Below are positions 15,400 through 22,390 of a DNA stretch of 22,390 nt, piece by piece. The translations under genes were made by a program, and so were the position numbers. Below the pieces are notes generated by a model that saw only the letters and a list, made by a program, of their open reading frames with translations, made no database searches and was not told the origin of the DNA. The DNA comes from PALSA-610 sp038213435 (GTDB lineage: Bacteria; Actinomycetota; Acidimicrobiia; IMCC26256; PALSA-610): positions 1-22,390 of the forward strand of contig JBBQTI010000058.1 in assembly GCA_038213435.1 (NCBI GenBank), written 5' to 3'. Position 1 is the stretch's first letter. Each line of letters opens with the position of its first letter.

Positions 15400-17145
15400 A
15401 TGACCGGATCCGAGACCGCCGATCCCGGACGCGAGCCGGTCGGGCGGGTCCTCGGCACCGAGGATGCGACGCCCCTTGCCTTCTGGGTCGCAGTCGCGCC
15501 CGAGCAGTACCTCCAACTCGACGACGTCGTCGTCTGCGAGCGCCGGGTGCCCGGCCGCGACGAGTCGGTCCACCTGTCGGGCATCGTCACGCAGGTGCGC
15601 GCCCGGCACGAGGGCGCGCGCTTCGACTCCGACGTCTTCTTGATCGAAGACGGGCAGCTTCCCGCCGAGCCGGTCGAAGCGGCCGAGGTTCTCACGACGC
15701 GCGTCGAGCCCGAGGTGTTCGTGCCGCCCACTCCCGGCACGGCCGTCCACCGGGCAAGCGGGGAAGCGCGCGACCAGGCACTCTTCTTCGACCAGATGGA
15801 GCGGAAGCTCCCGATCGGCCTCGGTCGCGACGGGCGCCCGCTGTACGCGAACCTCGAGTTCCTCGACGGCACCCGCGGCGCGCACGTCAACATCTCGGGG
15901 ATCTCCGGCGTCGCGACGAAGACGACGTACGCGACCTTCCTGCTGTACGCCGTCTTCCACTCCGGCGTGCTCGACGACGAAGCGTTGAACACGCGCGCGC
16001 TGGTGTTCAACGTGAAGGGTGAAGACCTCCTCTTCCTCGACCACGACAACATCGAGCTCGCCGACTCCGATCGCGACAAGTACCGCGAGCTCGGTCTCAT
16101 GCCCGGCGCGTTCAAGTCGGTTGCGGTGTTCGCGCCGCCGCGCAAGGGCGATGTGAACGCGCGTCCCGACGTGGCCACACGTACGCTCGGCGTGCACGCC
16201 TTCTACTGGACGCTCGCCGACTTCGTCGCAGGAGAGCTGTTTCCCTTCGCGTTCGCAGACGCCGAGGACGATCGCCAGCAGTACACGATGGTGGTGCACA
16301 ACGTGGCCGCCGCGCTGCGGCGCGACGGGGTCGCGGCCGCCGACGGCGGATGGCGGATCGACGGTCGCATGTTGCGCACGTACCGCGAGCTCGTCGACCT
16401 GGTGATCTCCAAGGTGCAGAGCGACGATGATCTCGTCCGCCGCGATTGGGCGGGGCCGGCAACCGGCACCGGCACGATCAACGCGTTCGTGCGTCGCTTG
16501 CTCACGTCGCAGCGGGCGCTCGATCAGCTCGTCCGCGCCGACATTCCCGAGACGGCGCAGCACCGCATCGAGACCGACGACGCGCAGGTGACGGTCGTCG
16601 ACCTCCACAACCTTCCCGATCGCGCCAAGCGCTTCGTCGTCGGCGTGACGCTGCGCACCGCGTTCGACCGTAAGGAGCAGTCGGGAACGGCTCGGCCGCT
16701 CCTGTTCGTCGTGCTCGACGAGCTGAACAGGTACGCGCCGCGCGAAGGCGACTCGCCCATCAAGGAGATCCTCCTCGACGTGGCCGAGCGCGGCCGCTCG
16801 CTCGGCATCGTGTTGGTCGGCGCGCAGCAGACCGCGAGCGAGGTCGAGCGGCGCATCATCGCCAACTCGTCGATTCGGGTCGTCGGTCGCCTCGACCCCG
16901 CGGAAGCCACCCGGCCCGAGTACGGCTTCCTGCCCACTACGCATCAGAAGCGGGCGACCATCGCGAAACCCGGGACCATGTTCGTGATGCAACCCGAGAT
17001 CCCGGTTCCCCTCGTCGTCGAATTCCCATTTCCGGCGTGGGCGACCCGTCCGTCCGAGCGCGGCGCCAACCCCTCGGCCAGCGGTGCGGCGGCGCTTCCC
17101 GACGATCCGTTCGCGGGGTTGCCCGCATCCGCCGCGCCCGCCTGA
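15400..17145 (+). CDS. herA: HerA-like DNA-translocase ATPase
   Basis: About 581 residues from ATG 15400. The N-terminal 65 residues fit a HAS barrel (VGRVLGTEDATPLAFWV, LHLSGIVTQV-type strands). The ATPase core follows, with a P-loop region GISGVATKTT (167-176), Walker B LLFVVLDELNRYAP (Asp440, Glu441), VLVGAQQTASEVE as the sensor segment, and IANSSIRVVGRLD. HerA hexamers pump double-stranded DNA and, with NurA, resect DNA ends opened by Mre11-Rad50. The P-loop departs from GxxxxGK[ST]: the residue before Lys174 is Thr and the spacing is one longer. The gene leads an operon with mre11, rad50 and nurA homologues, which supports the assignment strongly. Anti-phage HerA proteins are an alternative group, but their usual effector partners are absent. 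Confidence 0.85.
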   Translation: MTGSETADPGREPVGRVLGTEDATPLAFWVAVAPEQYLQLDDVVVCERRVPGRDESVHLSGIVTQVRARHEGARFDSDVFLIEDGQLPAEPVEAAEVLTTRVEPEVFVPPTPGTAVHRASGEARDQALFFDQMERKLPIGLGRDGRPLYANLEFLDGTRGAHVNISGISGVATKTTYATFLLYAVFHSGVLDDEALNTRALVFNVKGEDLLFLDHDNIELADSDRDKYRELGLMPGAFKSVAVFAPPRKGDVNARPDVATRTLGVHAFYWTLADFVAGELFPFAFADAEDDRQQYTMVVHNVAAALRRDGVAAADGGWRIDGRMLRTYRELVDLVISKVQSDDDLVRRDWAGPATGTGTINAFVRRLLTSQRALDQLVRADIPETAQHRIETDDAQVTVVDLHNLPDRAKRFVVGVTLRTAFDRKEQSGTARPLLFVVLDELNRYAPREGDSPIKEILLDVAERGRSLGIVLVGAQQTASEVERRIIANSSIRVVGRLDPAEATRPEYGFLPTTHQKRATIAKPGTMFVMQPEIPVPLVVEFPFPAWATRPSERGANPSASGAAALPDDPFAGLPASAAPA

Positions 17146-17149
17146 CGTC

Positions 17150-18304
17150 GTGAGGATCCTGCACACCTCCGATTGGCACGTCGGCAAGCAGCTCCGCGGC
17201 ATGTCCCGCCTCGGCGAGCACCGAGCGGTGCTCGCCGAGATCGCCGATATCGCGCGCGCCGAACAGGTCGATCTCGTGCTCGTCACCGGCGACCTGTTCG
17301 AGTCGGCCGCGCCCCCGCCCGACGCGCAACGCGTCGTATGGGAATCGTTGCTCGCATTGCGCGACACGGGCGCGCAGGTGATCGCGATCGGCGGCAACCA
17401 CGACAATCAACAGGCGTTCGACGCGTGGGCCCCGGTGTTCCGGGCCGCGCGGATCACCCTGCTCGGTCACGCCGCTCACCCCGACGCGGGAGGCGTGGTC
17501 GAGTGCACGACCGCCGCCGGCGAGCAAGCCGTCATCGTGCTCGTGCCCTTCGTGTCGCAGCGCTTCGCAGTGCGCGCCGAGCAATTGCTCGAGCTCGACG
17601 TAGCGCAGAGCACGGGTCTGTATGCGGAGCGCATGCGCGTGCTCATCGACGCGCTCTGCCGCAGTTTCCGTCCCGACGCGGTCAATGTGCTGGCCGCACA
17701 CTGTTACGTGCGCGGCGCCAAGTTGGGCGGCGGAGAGCGAGATGCTCAAGTCACGAACGAGTACGGCATCGAAGGCGTCCAGCTCCCGGTCGGCGCGCAC
17801 TACGTCGCTCTAGGGCACCTGCACCGCGCGCAGCGGATCGAGGCGCCCGCGCCCGCCTGGTACGCGGGGTCCCCCATCCAGGTCGACTTCGGTGAAGAGC
17901 GTGACGCGAAGCACGTCCTGCTCGTCGAGGCCGCGCCGGGAACTCCGGCGCGTGTCGAAGCACGACCGTTGCGTAGCGCATGGACTCTGCGCACCCTCCA
18001 GGGCACGCTCGACGAAGTGCGGGCGCAGGCCTCCGAGGTGGGCGACGCGTGGCTGCGAGTCGTCTTGCACGAACCGATCCGGGCCGGTCTCGCCGACGAG
18101 GTCCGCGCCCTGCTTCCGCGCGCGGTCGACGTGCGCGTCGAGCGTCCGGAGAGCGAAGGGTGGCAACAGCCGTCGCGCTCGCGTCGCGGCCGGAGCGCAC
18201 ACGAGCTGTTCGCGGAGTACGCCGCGTCCGAAGGCATCGACGACGATCGTGTTCTCCAACTCTTCGCCCGCCTGTTCGACGACGCGCTGGTCGACGCCCG
18301 CTGA
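17150..18304 (+). CDS. sbcD: Mre11/SbcD-type DNA double-strand-break nuclease
   Basis: About 384 residues from GTG 17150, four bases after the ATPase stop. All metallophosphoesterase motifs are present: SDWH (Asp8, His10), TGDLFE (Asp48), GGNHDN (83-86, Asn83, His84), LAAHCYV (His184) and LGHLH (His223, His225). These bind two manganese ions for 3'-5' exonuclease and endonuclease activity at DNA ends. The C-terminal part after about residue 300 contains the capping and Rad50-binding region. The length is normal for SbcD/Mre11. Its stop shares a base with the start of the Rad50 gene (TGATG), so the two subunits are made together. Confidence 0.95.
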   Translation: MRILHTSDWHVGKQLRGMSRLGEHRAVLAEIADIARAEQVDLVLVTGDLFESAAPPPDAQRVVWESLLALRDTGAQVIAIGGNHDNQQAFDAWAPVFRAARITLLGHAAHPDAGGVVECTTAAGEQAVIVLVPFVSQRFAVRAEQLLELDVAQSTGLYAERMRVLIDALCRSFRPDAVNVLAAHCYVRGAKLGGGERDAQVTNEYGIEGVQLPVGAHYVALGHLHRAQRIEAPAPAWYAGSPIQVDFGEERDAKHVLLVEAAPGTPARVEARPLRSAWTLRTLQGTLDEVRAQASEVGDAWLRVVLHEPIRAGLADEVRALLPRAVDVRVERPESEGWQQPSRSRRGRSAHELFAEYAASEGIDDDRVLQLFARLFDDALVDAR

Positions 18305-20697
18305 TGCGCCCGGTGCACCTACAGCTCGAGGGCTTCGGCGTGTTCCGTGCTCCGGTCGAGCTGTCGTTCGACGACGTCGACTACTTCGCGCTGGTCGGGC
18401 CGACCGGTGCCGGGAAGTCGACGATCATCGACGCGTTGTGCTTCGCGCTCTACGGCAGCATCCCGCGCTACGACGACGAGCGGCTCGTTGGACGGGTCGT
18501 CAGCCTCGGCTCGCAGCAAGCGAAGGTCTCCTTGACATTCGACGTCGGCGACGCGCGCTACCGCGCGACGCGCGTCGTGCGACTCCAGAAGGGCCGCACC
18601 GCGGGCGATGCGCTGCTCGAACGAGTTCTCGCCGACGGCACCACCGAGGTGCTCGCGGAGAACCGTAGCAAGATGAAGGGAGCGGTCGAACGGCTGCTCG
18701 GGCTGTCCTTCGCGCACTTCACGAAATGCATCGTGCTCCCGCAGGGCGAGTTCGCCCGCTTCCTGCACGACGAGCCCGCCAAGCGTCGCGACCTCCTCGT
18801 GCGCCTGCTCGAACTCGACGTGTACGACCGGATCGGCCAGCTCGCACGCGAGCGCGCCAAGGAAGCCGCCGGCGCGATCGAGCTGGAGAGCCGCCAACTC
18901 GAAGAGCTCGCCTTCGCCACCGATGAGGTCCGAACGACCGCGGCGCAGCGGGTCGCGCAGCTACGCGAGATCTACACGGCGGTCGACGCAGCCGGCGTCG
19001 ACGACGACGCCAATGCCGCCGCAATCGCCGATCTGCGCGCGCGCCTCACGACGGGCACCGCGCACATCGAGGTCGTGCGCGCCGTCGTCGTACCTCCCGG
19101 GATCGACGACATTGCGGCAGAGCTCGAACAGACACGGGCCGCGCTCGACGCGGCGACCCGAACGCACGCCCGGGCGACGGCCGAGATCGCCGCGGCCCAG
19201 GCCCGCGTCGACGCCGCGGAGGACCCGGCCCAGCTGGCCCGCGCGCACGATGCGCACCTGGCGTCGGCGGTGCTCGCGGCTCGGATCGAGGACGTCGAGG
19301 ATCAGGTGGCGCAGGCGTCCGAGGAGCAGGCCCGCACGGAGGCACTCGTCGCGGGGGCACAGGAGCTCGTTGCCGATCGGCAGCGCGCGGTCGACGCCGC
19401 GCACGACGCGCACCGGGCACACGCGTTGCGCGCGCATCTCGTTGCCGGCGAGCCGTGTCCCGTGTGCGAGCACGACGTCGCCGAGGTGCCCAAGCGCCGC
19501 AAGCCCGCGGGTGTGGCCAGAAGCGAGGCCGCGCTCGACGAAGCTCGCGACCTGCTCGTTCGAGCGGAGAACACGCGCGCGGTCGCGACCGCCTCCCACG
19601 TCGCCGCGGTCACGACACGAAGCGAGCTCGTCGAACGACAAGCCGGGTTGCGGGTGACACTCGTCGACTACCCCGATCCCGCGACCGTCGCCGCCGCGAT
19701 CGCCGACGCCGAACAGCGGCGCGCGGAGCTGGTCACGGCGCGCACCGCCGAGCGAGTCACGGCAAACGCGGAGGCCGACGCACGCGCGCGCCGGCTCACC
19801 GTCGACGAGCAGGCCGACAGGATCCGGCTCGAGTTCACCGCGGGGCGCGAAACGCTCCTGCGCGCCGGCCTCGACCCGCCCCGGCCGACCTCCGAGCTCG
19901 CGGCCGACTGGTCTTCGCTCGCCGCCTGGAGCGAACGGGCCCGCACCGACCTCGAACGCAATGCCGGCGAATCGCGTCGCGCGCTCGACGCGCGGCACGG
20001 CCGGCGCGCGGATCGCACCGCCCAGTTGACCAACCGTGCACGCGCCGCCGGGGTCGTGGTCGACGATCCGACGCTCCCGGTCCTGCGCGACGCGGTCATC
20101 GAGCACGGCACGGACGCGCGACACGAGCTCCTGCGGATCGACGACGCGATCGAGCGCGCCGCGAAGCTGCGCGAGCAGGTCGACGCGGCCCGCGCCGAAC
20201 ACGACGTCGCCCGGTTGCTGGGCGAACTGCTGCGCTCGAATCGCTTCGAGAGGTGGATGCTCGCCGAGGCGCTCGACGTGCTCGTCGATGCCGCCTCGCA
20301 GACCTTGTACGCGCTCTCCCAGCGCCGCTATTCGCTCGCATCGAACGACGACGAGGAGTTCGTCGTCCTCGATCACGGCAACGCGGACGAGACACGATCG
20401 GTGCGCACGCTCTCGGGCGGCGAGACCTTCCAGGCGTCCCTGGCGCTCGCCCTCGCGTTGAGCGACCAGCTCGCGTCGCTGTCGACCGCGGGTGGGGCGA
20501 AGCTCGACGCGATCCTGCTCGACGAGGGTTTCGGCTCCCTCGACGCCGACACGCTCGACGCGGTCGCGTCGACGATCGAGGCGCTCGGCACCGAGGGACG
20601 GATGGTCGGGCTCGTCACGCACGTCCCCGCACTCGCGGAACGTGTGCCGGTTCGCTTCCGCGTCGCGAGCGGCGCGGTGACGCGGGAGGAGTCGTGA
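18304..20697 (+). CDS. sbcC: Rad50/SbcC-type SMC-like ATPase
   Basis: About 797 residues from ATG 18304. The N-terminal ATPase lobe has Walker A GPTGAGKST (32-40) and the Q-loop in VLPQGEFARFL (Gln147). Long heptad-rich helices flank the zinc hook CPVC (Cys385, Cys388), through which two molecules join. The C-terminal lobe has the ABC signature LSGGE (703-707) and Walker B ILLDEGFGSLD (Asp740, Glu741). It forms the ATP-driven DNA-end complex with the preceding nuclease. It is shorter than E. coli SbcC (about 1050 residues), with coiled coils of modest length. The hook sits about midway, as expected. The stop overlaps the GTG of the NurA gene. Confidence 0.95.
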   Translation: MRPVHLQLEGFGVFRAPVELSFDDVDYFALVGPTGAGKSTIIDALCFALYGSIPRYDDERLVGRVVSLGSQQAKVSLTFDVGDARYRATRVVRLQKGRTAGDALLERVLADGTTEVLAENRSKMKGAVERLLGLSFAHFTKCIVLPQGEFARFLHDEPAKRRDLLVRLLELDVYDRIGQLARERAKEAAGAIELESRQLEELAFATDEVRTTAAQRVAQLREIYTAVDAAGVDDDANAAAIADLRARLTTGTAHIEVVRAVVVPPGIDDIAAELEQTRAALDAATRTHARATAEIAAAQARVDAAEDPAQLARAHDAHLASAVLAARIEDVEDQVAQASEEQARTEALVAGAQELVADRQRAVDAAHDAHRAHALRAHLVAGEPCPVCEHDVAEVPKRRKPAGVARSEAALDEARDLLVRAENTRAVATASHVAAVTTRSELVERQAGLRVTLVDYPDPATVAAAIADAEQRRAELVTARTAERVTANAEADARARRLTVDEQADRIRLEFTAGRETLLRAGLDPPRPTSELAADWSSLAAWSERARTDLERNAGESRRALDARHGRRADRTAQLTNRARAAGVVVDDPTLPVLRDAVIEHGTDARHELLRIDDAIERAAKLREQVDAARAEHDVARLLGELLRSNRFERWMLAEALDVLVDAASQTLYALSQRRYSLASNDDEEFVVLDHGNADETRSVRTLSGGETFQASLALALALSDQLASLSTAGGAKLDAILLDEGFGSLDADTLDAVASTIEALGTEGRMVGLVTHVPALAERVPVRFRVASGAVTREES

Positions 20698-21635
20698 GGT
20701 TCACCGTCGATCCGTGGGATCCGGGCTACGGCGCCTCGACCGAGGCCGAGATGCAGGACTCCGACGCGCCGGTGGTCGTCGACGTGGAGTGCGCGCCGCA
20801 CCAGTGGAGCCCTCGGCGGCCGCCGGCGGCCACAGTCGTGCCCGACGCGCTGATCTTCGTCGACGGCGTGCGGCGACTCGAAGCGCGCGTGTGGGTCGAC
20901 GAAACCGACGGCAACGCGGTCTCGGGCATCTTCGCGTCGTACGCCGCCGGAGCGGTCCGCTGCGACGGGCGGGCCAAGGTCGTCGACGTCGTCGTCGCGC
21001 GCGGAGTGTACGCACCGACGGCGGCGATCACCGACGTCGGGACCCGCGCCGGCACGTTCCTGGCGCACCGCACAACCGACGCGCGGCCCGAATCGCTGAT
21101 GTACGCGGTGCACTCCGATATGAGCGATGCCGAGGTGCTCGTCGCCGAACAGGCGCGCGGCCGGGGTGACGAGCTGTTGCTGCTCGACGGCCCGTTGCGC
21201 AAGCGGGCCCACGTCCCGGACGCGGTCGGGATCGTCAAGAGCCACCACGTCCGCTACCTTCCCGCCGAGCTCGATCGCGTCGTCGGCGCGCTCGCACCCG
21301 GCGAGCGCACACCGGTGTTCCGGGTCGAGGCGCAGCCGTTCAGTCGCCAGTCGTGGTACGTCCGACTCCCGGGCCCCGAGGGTGGACCGTGGGCGGGAAT
21401 CGTCCGCTGCGAGGCGACCGGCGCGCTGGCACCCGACACGGTCATCGCGCTCGCCGATCGGATCACGCTTGTGCTCCCGCCCTTCGCGTCGGCTCCGCAC
21501 AAAGACACGAGAGCGCCGCAAAACCTGTACCCGATCGGCGGCCTCGAACGCGAGCTGCGCCACCGGCTCGGCGATGCTGCCGTCATCCATCGCGCGCTGC
21601 GCCGCGCGAGCTCGGTCACCGCGTCGGTCATCTAG
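20694..21635 (+). CDS. nurA: NurA-like nuclease
   Basis: About 313 residues from GTG 20694, overlapping the Rad50 stop by GTGA. NurA is a manganese-dependent 5'-3' nuclease of RNase H-like fold that works inside the HerA ring. The sequence shows the expected acidic motif IFVDGVRR (Asp57), then a second LLLDGPL (Asp165), VGIVKSHH (Lys182), and a C-terminal LYPIGGLERELRH segment comparable to the YPxPLxxAH motif of archaeal NurA. The last motif is divergent: the histidine is three residues further on (His290). Overall identity to archaeal NurA is low by eye, so the operon context carries much of the call. Length fits the family (about 300-400). Confidence 0.8.
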   Translation: MRFTVDPWDPGYGASTEAEMQDSDAPVVVDVECAPHQWSPRRPPAATVVPDALIFVDGVRRLEARVWVDETDGNAVSGIFASYAAGAVRCDGRAKVVDVVVARGVYAPTAAITDVGTRAGTFLAHRTTDARPESLMYAVHSDMSDAEVLVAEQARGRGDELLLLDGPLRKRAHVPDAVGIVKSHHVRYLPAELDRVVGALAPGERTPVFRVEAQPFSRQSWYVRLPGPEGGPWAGIVRCEATGALAPDTVIALADRITLVLPPFASAPHKDTRAPQNLYPIGGLERELRHRLGDAAVIHRALRRASSVTASVI

Positions 21636-21663
21636 GAAGCCCGGCGCCGACAAGAGAAGCTAG

Positions 21664-21707
21664 AGGCGGCGGCGGGAATCGAACCCGCGTGAAAGGTTTT
21701 GCAGACC
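21664..21707 (-). tRNA. 3' half of a tRNA-Cys(GCA) gene, att-like fragment
   Basis: Reading on the minus strand, GGT-CTGCAAA-ACC is an anticodon loop with GCA (cysteine). It is followed by a T-arm GCGGG-TTCGATT-CCCGC and an acceptor 3' strand CGCCGCC with discriminator T at 21664. U73 is the discriminator of bacterial tRNA-Cys. The matching 5' strand GGCGGCG and a D-arm are missing at the required distance, and only three base pairs of the anticodon stem form. The gene is therefore a fragment from anticodon loop to 3' end, the segment duplicated when tyrosine-integrase elements insert into tRNA genes. It cannot make a functional tRNA. Confidence 0.7.
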
Positions 21708-22040
21708 AGCGACGCCACGCTACGTGGCCGTTTCGGTGAACCAGTGACACATCGTCCCTGGTCCTCATCTTGGTCGACTTCCTCGAGGTCGGGTCGTTGT
21801 TCGCCAGCGATGACGCGCATTCGTGGCTTGGTCAATGACGTCCTAGGCGTCGTGTTGTTCGGCGAGCACCACACCAACGAGGCGGATCATTGGGCGAGGT
21901 CAGCACGGCGGAGTAGCCCCAACGCGACAGGTGTAACCCGTGCCAGAATCGCATTCTCGTCGTCTACTCGCGGCCACATGAGCCACATGAGCCACACAGG
22001 CCATCTCAAGCGACCGCGCTAAGTGGCCGATCACATTGCT
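21708..22040. other. Gene-poor region beyond the tRNA fragment
   Basis: Open frames on both strands are short and without recognisable protein motifs, and some read through the tRNA fragment. The region contains a short tandem repeat at 21973-21999. If the tRNA fragment is an attachment site, this is the first sequence of the inserted side. I see no integrase or excisionase here. Confidence 0.45.
21973..21999. repeat. 9-bp tandem repeat, three units
   Basis: GCCACATGA occurs twice in direct succession (21973-21981, 21982-21990), followed by a third unit with changes, GCCACACAG (21991-21999). The meaning is unknown. It ends about 40 bases upstream of the next gene's ATG. Confidence 0.55.
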
Positions 22041-22390
22041 ATGCCCATTTCGCGCGCGTCCGGAAGCAGACGATTCCCCTTCGGGGCCCGCTCGCCCTTC
22101 GCCGTCAACCGGGGCGTCGTGACTCTCACGCTCGTGCTCGCCACCACGCTCGTTGCGTGGGCCGCGGGCCCGTCCGGGCTGCTGCCCAAGGCGCCGGCCG
22201 CGGGTCGCGCCCATCCCACGGGAACGTCCCTCGACTCGACGTCCGGCAGCGCGGCGAATCGGATCGTGTTTTGGGATGCTTGTAAGGATGTGGTTGGGTT
22301 TAGTGATGCTGATCTTGATCGGTGGGCGGCTCGCGGCCTTGGGGGTTTTGTCTGTGAGACGCAGTTTTTGGCGGATCTCGGGGGCGACCA
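22041..22390 (+). CDS. Secreted protein of unknown function, N-terminal part
   Basis: From ATG 22041 the frame is open for 116 codons to the window edge. A basic start is followed by a hydrophobic segment (about 26-43, VVTLTLVLATTLVAWAA), which is a signal peptide or anchor. A low-complexity linker rich in Ala, Pro, Ser and Thr reaches residue 73. The mature domain begins NRIVFWDACKDVVGFSD and continues DLDRWAARGLGGFVCETQ. It looks like the first strand and helix of an extracellular hydrolase-type barrel, but I cannot name the family. Codon use changes sharply near residue 76: upstream third positions are mostly C or G, while in the 41 codons from there 20 end in T, 15 in G and 6 in C. Confidence 0.6.
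   Translation, partial: MPISRASGSRRFPFGARSPFAVNRGVVTLTLVLATTLVAWAAGPSGLLPKAPAAGRAHPTGTSLDSTSGSAANRIVFWDACKDVVGFSDADLDRWAARGLGGFVCETQFLADLGGD

Noticed and set aside
15289..17406. 705-codon open frame on the minus strand opposite herA and the start of the Mre11 gene
   Set aside because: It is antisense to genes with clear catalytic motifs. Long antisense frames are common in GC-rich DNA because stop codons are rare there. Its product shows no recognisable domain.
18961..20622. 553-codon minus-strand open frame opposite the Rad50 gene
   Set aside because: It is a mirror of the coiled-coil and C-terminal ATPase coding sequence with no motif of its own, so it is a codon-bias shadow.
15400..21635. 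HerA-based anti-phage system as the primary call
   Set aside because: Known HerA defence modules pair it with effectors such as SIR2 or DUF4297. Here the partners are Mre11, Rad50 and a NurA-like nuclease, which fits DNA-end processing better.
21353..21739. Plus-strand frame containing GGGNRTRVKGF near its end
   Set aside because: That segment is the tRNA-Cys fragment read as protein, a well-known annotation artefact. The rest is a shadow of the NurA gene.
21635..21760. Complete tRNA-Cys gene
   Set aside because: The 5' acceptor strand GGCGGCG and a D-arm are missing upstream of the anticodon loop, and the anticodon stem pairs in only three positions.
21632..21877. 81-codon minus-strand frame
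   Set aside because: It reads through the tRNA fragment and shows no protein motif or ribosome site.
1..22390. CRISPR array or insertion sequence
   Set aside because: No regularly spaced repeats, transposase motifs or terminal inverted repeats with target duplications were seen.

Overview
The window is GC-rich bacterial DNA with dense, mostly short-gapped genes. It has many GTG/TTG starts, stop/start overlaps of the NTGA or TGATG type, and candidate leaderless promoters (TAnnnT a few bases before the start codon). Together with DUF6541-type membrane proteins, an LLM-class flavin/F420 oxidoreductase and an AAC-NN-GTT (KstR-like) operator, this points to an actinobacterium, perhaps Acidimicrobiia. 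The class-level placement is an inference. There are no rRNA genes, CRISPR arrays, transposases or integrases.

Left part (1-10,370). A minus-strand pair holds a serine alpha/beta hydrolase and the start of an unknown gene cut by the window edge. Next to it is a hexapeptide-repeat O-acetyltransferase, translationally coupled to a drastically shortened sulfotransferase-like reading frame. A 500-bp gene-free region with a perfect 11-bp hairpin separates this from a plus-strand run: a GT-C-like polytopic membrane protein, a TylF/MycF-type O-methyltransferase, a membrane-anchored dimethylformamidase-large-subunit-like protein, a class I methyltransferase and a DUF6541-like polytopic protein. A convergent methyltransferase follows. 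The mix of acetyl-, sulfo- and methyltransferases with large membrane proteins looks like a surface-glycan or glycolipid tailoring neighbourhood (inference).

Middle part (10,370-15,300). This holds a lone methyltransferase and a tightly overlapped operon of excisionase-type HTH protein, short-chain dehydrogenase and esterase. A minus-strand operon follows, with an LLM-class oxidoreductase and a conserved-looking hypothetical protein. The latter has a clear promoter overlapped by an 18-bp palindromic operator.

Right part (15,300-22,390). The most striking block is a four-gene operon, HerA-like ATPase, Mre11/SbcD, Rad50/SbcC and NurA-like nuclease. It has gaps or overlaps of only a few bases and a candidate leaderless promoter in front. 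This is the gene set and compact layout of the archaeal DNA-end-resection operon, here in what appears to be an actinobacterium. Immediately downstream on the opposite strand lies the 3' half of a tRNA-Cys gene without its 5' half, which looks like an integration-site (att) remnant. Beyond it come about 330 bp without a convincing gene, then the start of a secreted protein whose codon usage changes abruptly partway through.
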